This document shows positions 8,161 to 16,342 of a stretch of DNA of 49,879 nt, piece after piece. The stretch covers positions 1-49,879 of the forward strand of contig NZ_BMRE01000055.1 in the NCBI RefSeq assembly GCF_014648475.1. Direction: 5' to 3'. Positions within the stretch are counted from its first letter, which is position 1, and the number at the start of each line of letters is the position of its first letter. This stretch comes from Lentzea flava. Its GTDB lineage: Bacteria > Actinomycetota > Actinomycetes > Mycobacteriales > Pseudonocardiaceae. The notes beneath the pieces were generated by a model. That model was given only the letters and a program-made list of their open reading frames with translations. It was not told where the DNA came from and did no database searches. Position numbers and translations under genes: made by a program.

Positions 8161-9243
8161 ATGGCGGTGGGGTCTGACAATTTCGGCGGGCAACTCGGAG
8201 GCGCTGCCGGCCGTCCTTCAGCTGTGAAGACCACACCGGAGACTGACGCGTACTCGGGCACGCTGCACGACGTGGTCACCACCGAGGTGAAGCCGCACAG
8301 GAGCGGGTTCGCCACGTTCTTGCTGGTCCTCTGCGCGATCGCGTTCGTCGCGGCCGCGCTGGTCAGGCTGCTCGGCATCGACGGCACGCGGTACATGATC
8401 GCCACGACGTCGTTGATGCCCTACCTCACCGTGGTGGGGCTGCTGATCGGGTTGGGCGCGTTGTTCCGCAGGCGGTGGGCCGTCGGGCTGACGATGACCC
8501 TGGTGGGGATCGTGCTGGTGGCCAACGTGGCGCCGCGGGCGTTTCCCGACTCGCGGCCCAACGGGGTGGGGCAGCAGGTCAGGGTGATGACCTCGAACCT
8601 GCTCACCGGGATCGCGGACGCCCAGTTCATCGTCAGGGAGGTCAAGGCTCGCGGTGTCGACATCCTGGCGATGCAGGAGCTGACGCCCGACATGGTGCGC
8701 GACCTCGAACGGGCCGGGCTCGACCAGGTGCTGCCGAACCGGGTCTTCCTCGACGAGCCGGGTGGGTCGGGTAGTGGCATCGCCTCGAAGTTCCCGCTCA
8801 CGCGACGGGATCTCACGCCGCCCAGCACGTTGCAGCAGGCGGCCGCGGTGGTCGACCTGCCGGGGCAGAACATCGAGGTCGTGTCGGTGCACCCGTTGCC
8901 GCCGGTCGTGACCGAGGGGCCGGAGGCGTGGCAGCGCGAGCTCGCCGGGTTGCCCAGTCCGGACTCGACTGGCGCGATCCGGGTGCTCGCGGGCGACTTC
9001 AACGCGACGCTCGACCACGTCGGCATCACGCGGCTGCTCAACAAGGGGTACGTGGACGCCGCTGACCAGGTCGGCAAGGGGCTGATCCACACCTGGCCGA
9101 GCAACAGCGGGGTGTGGCCGCCGCCGGTCACGATCGACCACGTGCTGGTCGACTCGAAATGCCCGGTGGACACGGTGGACGTGTTCGACGTGCCCGGCAG
9201 CGATCACAGGGCTGTCGTCGCGCAGTTCGTCGTACCCCGGTAG
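8161..9243 (+). CDS. Membrane-anchored endonuclease/exonuclease/phosphatase (EEP) family protein
   Basis: Residues about 50-125 hold three hydrophobic membrane segments. Residues 140-360 form an EEP-fold domain: VMTSNLL near the start, a catalytic Glu in LAMQELT, the GDFNAT motif, and a C-terminal SDHRAVV motif with the catalytic His. EEP proteins hydrolyse phosphodiesters in DNA, inositol phosphates or phospholipids; the substrate cannot be read here, and the domain is probably extracellular. The ATG at 8161 has GAGGT four bases upstream; a GTG at 8224 is an alternative. The downstream secreted-protein gene starts 23 bp later and may be cotranscribed. Confidence 0.85.
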   Translation: MAVGSDNFGGQLGGAAGRPSAVKTTPETDAYSGTLHDVVTTEVKPHRSGFATFLLVLCAIAFVAAALVRLLGIDGTRYMIATTSLMPYLTVVGLLIGLGALFRRRWAVGLTMTLVGIVLVANVAPRAFPDSRPNGVGQQVRVMTSNLLTGIADAQFIVREVKARGVDILAMQELTPDMVRDLERAGLDQVLPNRVFLDEPGGSGSGIASKFPLTRRDLTPPSTLQQAAAVVDLPGQNIEVVSVHPLPPVVTEGPEAWQRELAGLPSPDSTGAIRVLAGDFNATLDHVGITRLLNKGYVDAADQVGKGLIHTWPSNSGVWPPPVTIDHVLVDSKCPVDTVDVFDVPGSDHRAVVAQFVVPR

Positions 9244-9266
9244 CTGGTTCCTGCTAGACAGGTCAC

Positions 9267-10352
9267 ATGAAGATCCTCGCCGTTGCGGCCTTGCTGGGGG
9301 GCATGCTTTCGCCCGCTCAGGCCGAGGAACCCACCACCATCTGTCCACCGCCGCCAGAGCCTCAGGACATGCGCAACGAGGCCTATTACCAGTTCGTCAT
9401 GACGTACAAGTCCGAGTGCGCCGAACACACGAACTGGGGGACCTACTACCCGGACCTGACCATCTCCTCCGACCAGGTGTCCGTGACGGCGTCGACGGCA
9501 CTCGCCGGTGCCATCGCCTCGGTCAGGTACGGCGGCAAGGAGTACATCGGCAGCGGCGGGCACGGTGCCGCGTTCCAGTGGGCCGTGCGGCCGTTCGTCC
9601 GGCCGATCGGCGCGCCTGACACGGTGCAGCCCAGGGCGACCGAGTGCTACAACCCGACGCAGGCCGGCTCGCAGAAGGACGACGACAAGAAGGAGCCGCC
9701 CTACCACTCGTGGTCCACCAGCGCGTTGTCGCAGTTCGAGAAGGTCGGCGGCGACCGCTATCTCGCGGCCAGCAGGCTCGCGATGTACGTGCCGATTCCG
9801 CAGCAGACCAAGCTGCCCGACGACAACTGCAAGGCGACCGACTACCAGCCGAACCAGAGCCCGATGAGCCTCGGCCTTTCGCACTACTGGCTCAACCCGG
9901 ACGTCAGCGTGTCCGGCAACGTCATCCAGCTCCGCGCCGGGCTGCACGTCGAGGACGCCGAACCCGCCGCGAACGTCGGCGAGGTCCACAGCACGATCGT
10001 CGCCTACACCCAGCGCGACTTCACCAAGGAGTACGCGTACCTCAGCGGGCAGCTCGTGCCGTTCGACGCCACGCGGTGGGACCACAAGAAGAGCCCGTCG
10101 CTGCGCTGCACCGAGGACGGCACGCACTGCCTGGGCATGTATCTGCCGAACAGCCAGACGCGCGAGGACGCGTACGTCTACCTGGAGAGCAGGGCGCCGG
10201 ACGAGTACACGGCCTGGGGCGGCTCGTACACCATCGAGGCGACGTTCGTGAGCAGGAACTCCCGGCACGTCGACCTGCAGGCGTACGCGGTCGTCGGTGA
10301 CAGGCGGAAGGTCACCGAGACGTTCGATCGACTGAGCTCGCCAGCGCGGTGA
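9267..10352 (+). CDS. Secreted protein, possible galactose-mutarotase-like beta-sandwich
   Basis: A signal peptide is visible at residues 1-19 with an Ala-Gln-Ala cleavage site before Glu-Glu. The mature protein is about 342 residues and has at least six cysteines. Blocks such as SVRYGGKEYIGSGGHG and CYNPTQAGS recall uncharacterised secreted beta-sandwich proteins of the galactose mutarotase-like superfamily; I cannot confirm this. No catalytic residues are identified. The gene follows the EEP gene closely and its last 41 bp overlap the 3' end of the convergent sirtuin gene. Confidence 0.65.
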   Translation: MKILAVAALLGGMLSPAQAEEPTTICPPPPEPQDMRNEAYYQFVMTYKSECAEHTNWGTYYPDLTISSDQVSVTASTALAGAIASVRYGGKEYIGSGGHGAAFQWAVRPFVRPIGAPDTVQPRATECYNPTQAGSQKDDDKKEPPYHSWSTSALSQFEKVGGDRYLAASRLAMYVPIPQQTKLPDDNCKATDYQPNQSPMSLGLSHYWLNPDVSVSGNVIQLRAGLHVEDAEPAANVGEVHSTIVAYTQRDFTKEYAYLSGQLVPFDATRWDHKKSPSLRCTEDGTHCLGMYLPNSQTREDAYVYLESRAPDEYTAWGGSYTIEATFVSRNSRHVDLQAYAVVGDRRKVTETFDRLSSPAR

Positions 10353-11121
10353 GTGCTTCGAGGGCGTTCGACGGCAACGAGACGCCCCGGCCGTGCCTGA
10401 CCTCCGGTTCGCGCGGATTGATCCTGATCAGCGCACCGGAGGCCGCGCTCGCCAGCTCTGCCTGACGGCGCACGGTCGGCACCGCGGTGCCGGCACCGAT
10501 CTCGATCACGACCAGGTTCCTGACCGAACGCCGCCACGACGTCAGCGCGTCGAGCTGGGCCTGGCTGCGGTGCGGCACCCAGGCCCAGTCGCCGAACATC
10601 AGGATGTTGGGCCGCGCCAGGCCACCGCACGACGGGCACGACGGCAACGGGCCCACCGCGCGCATCGTCGAGGGATCCACCTCGACGTCGAACGTGCACT
10701 CCCAGATCTCGTCGGTGCACGGTTCCACGCACTGGACGTGGTGGATCGAACCGTGGACCTCGGCGACGTCCGTGAAGCCCGCCTTCTGGAACTGGCCGTC
10801 CACATTGGACGTGAAGACGCGGGCGCCCCACGACCGGAGGATCTCGAAACCCTCGTGCGGCACGGTCGCGCGGTACAGGCCGAGCCGGTGGCCGTAGAAA
10901 CCCCACGCCAGCGCGGGATCGTCGGCGAAGTGCACCGGGTCGGCGATCTCCTCGAACTTCAGCCCGAGGCGCTGGTACGGCGGGTAGGCACGCCAGAAGC
11001 CCTCGGTGCCGCGGAAGTCCGGCAGACCCGAGTCGACGCCGATGCCTGCACCGGCGCAGACGAGCACCGCGTCCGCGCAGGAGATCAGCTCGGCGGCCCG
11101 GTCGTAGGCCTGGTCGATCAC
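10312..11121 (-). CDS. SIR2-family NAD-dependent protein deacylase (sirtuin)
   Basis: Sirtuins remove acyl groups from lysines using NAD. The 269-residue sequence has the NAD-binding GAGIGVDSGLPDFRG motif, a TSNVD motif, the catalytic His in VHGS, and two Cys-x-x-x-Cys/Cys-x-x-Cys pairs (around the VQCVEPC and PSCPSC blocks) for structural zinc. Its sequence around SNVDGQ differs from the usual TQNID. The GTG start at 11121 overlaps the mhuD stop by 4 bp (GTGA), so it is coupled to the M1 peptidase-mhuD transcript. The 3' end overlaps the convergent secreted-protein gene. Confidence 0.9.
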   Translation of the reverse strand: MIDQAYDRAAELISCADAVLVCAGAGIGVDSGLPDFRGTEGFWRAYPPYQRLGLKFEEIADPVHFADDPALAWGFYGHRLGLYRATVPHEGFEILRSWGARVFTSNVDGQFQKAGFTDVAEVHGSIHHVQCVEPCTDEIWECTFDVEVDPSTMRAVGPLPSCPSCGGLARPNILMFGDWAWVPHRSQAQLDALTSWRRSVRNLVVIEIGAGTAVPTVRRQAELASAASGALIRINPREPEVRHGRGVSLPSNALEALTALASSVDRTSR

Positions 11122-11429
11122 TGCTTGGGCTTGCTCCCCAGCACGACCTCGAACTCCAGCAGGTCGGCGCCGGTCGACACGGGCTTCGCGCGCTCACCCG
11201 AGTGCGCGGCCTGGCCCGCCTGGCCGTCGCGCCACGCGGCGAAGGCCTCGTCGGTCTCCCAGTGCGTCACGACGAAGTAGCGGTCCTCGCCCGCGACCGG
11301 GCGCAGGAGCTCGAAGCCGAGGAAGCCCGGCTGGTCGTCGACCGCGCCGAGGCGGGCGGCGAAGCGCTTCTCGAGCTCGGGGCCTGCGCCCTCGGGGACC
11401 TTGATCGCGTTGATCTTCACGACTGCCAT
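11118..11429 (-). CDS. mhuD: MhuD-type heme-degrading monooxygenase
   Basis: This 103-residue ABM-fold protein is nearly collinear with M. tuberculosis MhuD (Rv3592), which opens heme to mycobilin and frees iron. The residues known to matter in MhuD are present: Asn7, Arg26, Trp66, and the axial His at position 76, shifted by one through a one-residue insertion. I chose the ATG at 11429 (MAVVKINAI, the family start) over an in-frame ATG 24 bp upstream. The gene begins 10 bp after the M1 peptidase stop and overlaps the sirtuin start. Its presence between clpC and mutY matches the mycobacterial neighbourhood. Confidence 0.93.
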   Translation of the reverse strand: MAVVKINAIKVPEGAGPELEKRFAARLGAVDDQPGFLGFELLRPVAGEDRYFVVTHWETDEAFAAWRDGQAGQAAHSGERAKPVSTGADLLEFEVVLGSKPKQ

Positions 11430-11439
11430 GACACCGACT

Positions 11440-12897
11440 CTAGCGGCGCACACCGACAGGCAGCAGGTACTGATCTTCCGGAATGCCCGATCCGCGGAAC
11501 CAGGCCTGGAAGAACCCGTCCAGCTGCTGTCGGGAGGCCTCCTCGAAGTGCTTCTCGAACTCCGGCCAGGACGCGTTGCCGTCGCGGTGCTTGGCCGTCC
11601 ACGACTGCAGGGCCTTGAAGAACACGTCGTCCCCGACCTGCTTGCGCAGCGCGTGCATCGCCATGATGCCCTTGTCGTAGACGCCCCTGAACTCGTTGCC
11701 CTTGCCCATGTCGTAGAGCTTCGGAGCCCAGAACGAGCTGCGCGAACGCAGTTCCTCGACGCGGCCGCGGTAGCGCTCGTCGAGGTCGGTGCCGTTCTTC
11801 TCCAGCCACAGCCACTGCGCGTAGGACGCCAGGCACTCGTTCAGGCAGATGTCCGCCCAGTTCGAGATCGTCACCGAGTCGCCGAACCACTGGTGGGCGT
11901 TCTCGTGCACCACCACCTCCAGGTCCGCCCACGACGCGTAGATCGGCCTGGTCTGGGTCTCCAGCGAGAAGCCGATCTGGTCGGCCACCCAGATGCTGCC
12001 CGCCGCGCGCTGCGGGTACGGGCCGAACTTCGTCTCCAGGAACGACAGCACCTCGGGCAGCTCCGCCTGGATCGGCTTCTTCTGCGCGGACGTGCCGGGG
12101 GCGTACGCGTCGAGCACCGGTGTGCCGTTGGGGAGCTTGGAGCGGACGACCTCGAACTTGTCGATGGCCACGGTGATCAGGTAGGTCGCGAGCGGGGTCT
12201 CCTCGGACCAGTTGAACGTCGTCCAGCCGCTATCCCGCGTCACGGGGCCTTCGAGGCCGTTCGAGACCGCCGTCCAGCCGTCGGGGACGCGTGCCGACAG
12301 CTTCAGCGCCGCCTTGTCGCGCGGGGTGTCGTTGGCCGGGAACCACGACGTCGCGGAGTGCGGCTGACCTGCGGCGAACGCGCCACCCGTCGACGAGATC
12401 TGCCAGCCGCTGCGGCCCAGCGAGGCGCTTTCGACGGTCTTGGGCTCGCCGCCGTAGGTGACCACGGCGGTGAACGGCTTGCCCTTGGCGAGGGGAGACG
12501 CGGGCGTGATGACCAGCTCGTGTTCGTCCTCCTGCGCGAACTTCGCCGGCTTGTCGCCCACCTGCACGTCGCTGACCTGCAGGCCCTCCAGATCGAGGTT
12601 GAACCGCGACAGGTCGCTCACCGCGGTCGCGTTGATCTTCGCGACACCCTTCAGCTGCTTCGACTGCGGGTCGTAGGTGATCGCCAGGTCGTAGAGCGCG
12701 ACGTCGTAGCCGCTGTTGCCGTCCAGCGGGTAGTACGCGTCGCCCGCACCCGCGCCGGCCTCCACGGCCGCCTGCGGTGACGGCTCCTGGCGCTGCTGCT
12801 GCTGCGCGGGGTCGCTGCCCGGCGTGCGGAACACGACCAGCAGACCCGCGACGAGCACGAGCAACACCAGGGCGATCAGGTACGGGCGGGCCTTCAT
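11440..12897 (-). CDS. M1-family zinc aminopeptidase, membrane-anchored
   Basis: The gluzincin motif HENAH is followed, 18 residues later, by the third zinc ligand Glu (LNECLA), the M1 signature. The N-terminal beta-domain is complete, but at 485 residues the protein lacks the long C-terminal helical domain of PepN, like other short secreted M1 enzymes. Residues 4-23 form a signal anchor followed by a Gln/Pro-rich linker, so the catalytic part is outside the membrane. The GAMEN exopeptidase motif is not clear. It starts 15 bp from the divergent hydrolase gene and heads an operon with mhuD and the sirtuin. Confidence 0.9.
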   Translation of the reverse strand: MKARPYLIALVLLVLVAGLLVVFRTPGSDPAQQQQRQEPSPQAAVEAGAGAGDAYYPLDGNSGYDVALYDLAITYDPQSKQLKGVAKINATAVSDLSRFNLDLEGLQVSDVQVGDKPAKFAQEDEHELVITPASPLAKGKPFTAVVTYGGEPKTVESASLGRSGWQISSTGGAFAAGQPHSATSWFPANDTPRDKAALKLSARVPDGWTAVSNGLEGPVTRDSGWTTFNWSEETPLATYLITVAIDKFEVVRSKLPNGTPVLDAYAPGTSAQKKPIQAELPEVLSFLETKFGPYPQRAAGSIWVADQIGFSLETQTRPIYASWADLEVVVHENAHQWFGDSVTISNWADICLNECLASYAQWLWLEKNGTDLDERYRGRVEELRSRSSFWAPKLYDMGKGNEFRGVYDKGIMAMHALRKQVGDDVFFKALQSWTAKHRDGNASWPEFEKHFEEASRQQLDGFFQAWFRGSGIPEDQYLLPVGVRR

Positions 12898-12912
12898 GCG
12901 TTAATCATCCCT

Positions 12913-13659
12913 GTGTCGGTGGTGGAGTTCGGCGGAACGGGTCAAGGCGTACTGCTCCTGCACGGCCTGATGAGCAGGGCAACTGCGTGGTGGCCGGTCG
13001 CGCAGTGGCTCAAACCTTTCGGCCGTGTCGTCGGCATCGACCAACGCGGGCACGGCCGCAACCCGCAGCGGGGACCGTTTCGCACCGAGGACTTCGTCGC
13101 CGACGCCGCGAAGGCGATCGAGGACCTCGGCCTCGGACCCGCTGTGGTGATCGGGCACTCCATGGGCGGGCTGCACGCGTGGTGTCTCGCGGCGACCCGC
13201 CCCGACCTGGTGCGCGCGATTGTGGTCGAGGACTTCGCCCCGGACAACAGGGGCAGGACCGTCGACGAGTGGAAGTGGTTCTTCGACGCCTGGCCGGTGC
13301 CGTTCCAGTCGCTCGCGCACGTGACGTCGTTCTTCGGTGCGCCGGTGTTCGCCGAGTACTTCGAGGAACGCGAGGACGGCTGGCACCTGATCGCGTCGAT
13401 GGACGACCTCTACGAGATCGCCGCCGAGTGGGGCACGCGCGCGTACTGGGAGTCCATCGACGAGGTGAAGTGCCCGTCACTGGTCATCGAGGCGGGTCAG
13501 GGCGGTCAGCTGCCGAACCAGATGGAGGAGGCCGCGCGCAGGTCGGGCGGCCAGTACCTGCACGTGCCGGAGGCCGGTCACCTCGTGCACGCCACCGCCC
13601 CGTGGGTCTACCGGGGTGCCGTGGAGGCCTTCTTGAGCACGTCGATCTCGCCGGTCTGA
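12913..13659 (+). CDS. Alpha/beta hydrolase
   Basis: The 248-residue protein has the oxyanion HG block (LLLHGLMS), the nucleophile elbow GHSMGG, an acid in the VIEAGQG region and a C-terminal His in the PEAGHLVH block. It is probably an esterase or related enzyme and corresponds by position and style to the hydrolase Rv3591c beside mhuD in mycobacteria; the substrate is unknown. The GTG at 12913 has no Shine-Dalgarno sequence and lies 15 bp from a divergent start, so leaderless translation is possible. Its last 52 bp overlap the convergent 2H phosphoesterase gene. Confidence 0.88.
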   Translation: MSVVEFGGTGQGVLLLHGLMSRATAWWPVAQWLKPFGRVVGIDQRGHGRNPQRGPFRTEDFVADAAKAIEDLGLGPAVVIGHSMGGLHAWCLAATRPDLVRAIVVEDFAPDNRGRTVDEWKWFFDAWPVPFQSLAHVTSFFGAPVFAEYFEEREDGWHLIASMDDLYEIAAEWGTRAYWESIDEVKCPSLVIEAGQGGQLPNQMEEAARRSGGQYLHVPEAGHLVHATAPWVYRGAVEAFLSTSISPV

Positions 13660-14117
13660 GTGTCGACGATCGAGACCTCGCGGACCTTCGCGCGGATCGG
13701 CTCGACCGGGAAGACCTCGGCGAACGCCTTCTTCATCGCGTCGTCGTCGATGCCGGCGGCGAGCGTGCAGTGCGGCACCCAGTTGCCGGGCAGGTAGTAC
13801 GCGCTGGGGTTCTTCACGTGACCGGCCAGCACGTCGTGGATCGCGGAGTGCACGGCGAGCAGCTCGGCGTCGACCACCGCGGCGAGCATCAGCACGTTCT
13901 CGACCGTGGAGAACGTGCTGAGGGTGTGCAGCCAGAGGTCCGGCATCCAGAGCCGTTCCAGGTCCTCGCGCAGCTCCTTGCGGACCTTGGGGCCGATGGT
14001 GCTCGCGATGGCGTACGTGAGGTGCGGCGGGTAGTCGTGACGAGCGCCGATCCGCCGCCACAGGTCGCGGACCTGCTTGTCCGCCTCGTCGTCGAAGAAC
14101 GCCACCAGCGCGTGCAT
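13608..14117 (-). CDS. 2H phosphoesterase / 2'-5' RNA ligase-like protein
   Basis: Two His-x-Thr motifs, PPHLTYA and VPHCTLA, about 85 residues apart mark the 2H phosphoesterase fold. Members act on 2',5' or cyclic phosphodiesters of RNA and small nucleotides; the substrate is not predictable here. I chose the ATG at 14117 (MHALVAFFDD); it overlaps the mutY stop by one base (TGATG), which supports both the start and cotranscription. The length of 169 residues fits the family. Confidence 0.85.
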   Translation of the reverse strand: MHALVAFFDDEADKQVRDLWRRIGARHDYPPHLTYAIASTIGPKVRKELREDLERLWMPDLWLHTLSTFSTVENVLMLAAVVDAELLAVHSAIHDVLAGHVKNPSAYYLPGNWVPHCTLAAGIDDDAMKKAFAEVFPVEPIRAKVREVSIVDTQTGEIDVLKKASTAPR

Positions 14118-15013
14118 CAGTGCTCTCCCGGTAGCGCGAACAGGCCGTCCCGCGTCTGCTCGACCAAACCGTCGTCGAGCAGTGAGACCAGGCACTTCTC
14201 TCGTTGGGTGATGTCGTGCCAGACGATGTCCAGCTGCGCCTTGGGCACCGGGCCGGGTGCGCCGCGCAGCACGTCCAGCAGCTTGCCCCGCACCTGCCGA
14301 TCGGTGCCCGCGAACTGCTGCACCTTCTTCGCCGGTCCCGCATAGGCAGGACGGCCAGCGAGCTGCCACGCGCATTCGCTGTACAGCGGGCAGTCGGCAC
14401 ACTTCTGGTTCTTCGCCGTGCAGATCAACGCGCCGAGCTCCATCAACGCCGCCGAGAACACCGCGGCGTCCTCCCGCGACGAAGGCAGAATCACCTCGAC
14501 GTCACGGAGATCGCGCTTGGTCGACGGCGGACCGGCATCACCAGCGCCGTGCACCGCGCGCGCAACGACGCGTCGGACGTTCGTGTCGACGACAGCGCAC
14601 TTCTGCCCGTACGCGAACGTGGCCACCGCACGGGCCGTGTAGCTGCCGATGCCCGGCAACGACTCCAGCGTCTCCACGTCCGACGGCACCACATCACCGT
14701 GATCGCGCGCGATGACCGTGGCGGCCTCGTGCAGCCGCAGAGCGCGCCGGGGATAGCCGAGCTTGCCCCACATGCGCAGCACTTCACCCTGGGACGCGGC
14801 GGCCATCGCGCTGGGAACGGGCCAGCGCGACAGCCACTCGTGCCAGATCGGTTCGACGCGCGACACCGGCGTCTGCTGCAGCATGATCTCGCTGACCAGC
14901 ACGCCCCACGCAGTGCAGTCCGGACGGCGCCACGGAAGGTCGCGCGCGGCGGTGTCCCACCAGCCCAGCAGCAACTCGTGATTCATCGTGCGCCATTGTG
15001 GCGCAACGGTCAC
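14117..15013 (-). CDS. mutY: A/G-specific adenine DNA glycosylase MutY
   Basis: MutY removes adenine mispaired with 8-oxoguanine. The HhH-GPD domain is intact: MLQQTPV, the helix-hairpin-helix LPGIGSYTA, and the catalytic Asp in VVDTNVRR. A [4Fe-4S] loop follows with four Cys in the ICTAKNQKCADCPLYSEC segment. At 298 residues it has the shortened C-terminal 8-oxoG recognition domain of actinobacterial MutY. The GTG start at 15013 overlaps the carbonic anhydrase stop by 4 bp; an ATG at 14986 is the alternative. Gene order carbonic anhydrase-mutY-2H gene indicates one operon. Confidence 0.95.
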   Translation of the reverse strand: MTVAPQWRTMNHELLLGWWDTAARDLPWRRPDCTAWGVLVSEIMLQQTPVSRVEPIWHEWLSRWPVPSAMAAASQGEVLRMWGKLGYPRRALRLHEAATVIARDHGDVVPSDVETLESLPGIGSYTARAVATFAYGQKCAVVDTNVRRVVARAVHGAGDAGPPSTKRDLRDVEVILPSSREDAAVFSAALMELGALICTAKNQKCADCPLYSECAWQLAGRPAYAGPAKKVQQFAGTDRQVRGKLLDVLRGAPGPVPKAQLDIVWHDITQREKCLVSLLDDGLVEQTRDGLFALPGEH

Positions 15014-15522
15014 GCGGCCTTGGTGTCGACCGCGTCGACCTCGCGCAGCTCACCCGTGTGCACGTCGTACACGAACCCGCGGATCTTGTCCGTGTGCGGG
15101 ATGAACGGGCTGCGGCGCAGGCGCGCCATCGAGCCGCGGACGCTCTGCTCGACCACCTTGAACGCCTCGACGGCCCAGGTCGGACGCAGACCGGTGTCGG
15201 CCTCCAGCTCGTCCTTGAACTCGTCCTCGGTCACCATCTCGAGGCCGCAGTTCGTGTGGTGCACGAGCAGAACCTCGCGCGTGCCGAGCTTGCGCTGGCT
15301 CAGCGCGAGCGAGCGGATCATGTCGTCGGTGACGACCCCGCCCGCGTTGCGCAGCACGTGCGCCTCACCCTGCTTCAACCCGAAGATCTCGAACACCCGG
15401 ATGCGGGAGTCCATGCAGGTCAGAATCGCCACCTGCAGCGACGGCTTCGCGGAGGAACGGTCTCCGGGAACCACGTTTCCGAGCTCGTAGTTCCGCTTGA
15501 GCAGTTCGTCGATCGCGGTCAT
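15010..15522 (-). CDS. Beta-carbonic anhydrase
   Basis: The zinc-binding pattern of beta-carbonic anhydrases is present: a CMDSR block (Cys with the Asp-Arg dyad) and a HHTNCG block (His and Cys). The enzyme interconverts CO2 and bicarbonate. At 170 residues and with LRNAGGVVTDD and RPTW blocks it resembles M. tuberculosis Rv1284 more than CanB. The ATG at 15522 has GGAGGGT four bases upstream; an ATG at 15534 is less well placed. The stop overlaps mutY. Confidence 0.93.
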   Translation of the reverse strand: MTAIDELLKRNYELGNVVPGDRSSAKPSLQVAILTCMDSRIRVFEIFGLKQGEAHVLRNAGGVVTDDMIRSLALSQRKLGTREVLLVHHTNCGLEMVTEDEFKDELEADTGLRPTWAVEAFKVVEQSVRGSMARLRRSPFIPHTDKIRGFVYDVHTGELREVDAVDTKAA

Positions 15523-15673
15523 GACACCCTCCATGGCCTACCGGCGGACCTCGCGTTGATTGGAACCGGTGTTAGCGCCCGTTCACAAGGGGTTTCCGGT
15601 CAATATCACGTTCAACCGATCGAGCGACGCTCACCTACCACGTGATTCCACCTGGCCCGGTTACCTTCTGGCC

Positions 15674-16342
15674 GTGATCGAGCCCACAGGACCGCTGCCG
15701 TCCACGGTGTACTGGCGCCGCCGCATCGCCGCGATCGGCGCCGCGCTCGTCACACTGCTGCTCGTGATCTGGATCGTCGGGCTCTTCGGGTCCGACGACC
15801 AGCCGGCCGTGCCGACCAACGCGGCCGCCGCGTCGTCCTCCAACCCGCCGCCGAGCATGTCCGAGACCGCGGTCCCGTCGTCCTCGTCGACGACTCCGCC
15901 GCCCTCTCCGACGCAGACGACGCCTCCGCCTCCGCCGCCGGGGCCGCCGCAGCCCTGCGCCGACGACGTGATCGCGGTCGTGGCGAAGGCCAACAAGCCC
16001 TTCTACACCATCGGTGACCAGCCAGAACTGTCCATGGACGTGGTCAACAACGGTCCGGTGCCGTGCATCAAGGACATCGGACGCCAGCACCGCGAGCTGA
16101 CCGTCCTGACCGCCGACGGCGCGACGGTGCTGTGGTCCAGCAACCACTGCCTGTCGACGGCGGGCTCCGAGGTGCGGGTGATGCAGCCCAAGGAGCTCTT
16201 CAACTACGGCACGAAGTGGGCGGGCTCGACCTCGAAGCCGGGGTGCGGCGCGCACACGCGGGTCGGGCCCGGCGACTACCTGCTGGTGGCGAAGCTGGCC
16301 GGGAAGGCCAGCTCACCCGTTGTCTTCAGGCTCGAGTGGTGA
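15674..16342 (+). CDS. Rv3587c-like membrane-anchored protein with Pro/Ser/Thr-rich linker
   Basis: The sequence from the GTG at 15674 begins with the IEPTGPLPSTVYWRRR block that opens Rv3587c homologs. A single transmembrane helix follows (about 18-40), then a low-complexity Ser/Thr/Pro linker including six consecutive prolines (about 50-95), and a 125-residue extracytoplasmic domain with several cysteines and an immunoglobulin-like beta pattern. The function of the family is unknown. No Shine-Dalgarno precedes the GTG, so leaderless translation is plausible. Its stop directly abuts the stop of the convergent lacI-type gene. Confidence 0.8.
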   Translation: MIEPTGPLPSTVYWRRRIAAIGAALVTLLLVIWIVGLFGSDDQPAVPTNAAAASSSNPPPSMSETAVPSSSSTTPPPSPTQTTPPPPPPGPPQPCADDVIAVVAKANKPFYTIGDQPELSMDVVNNGPVPCIKDIGRQHRELTVLTADGATVLWSSNHCLSTAGSEVRVMQPKELFNYGTKWAGSTSKPGCGAHTRVGPGDYLLVAKLAGKASSPVVFRLEW

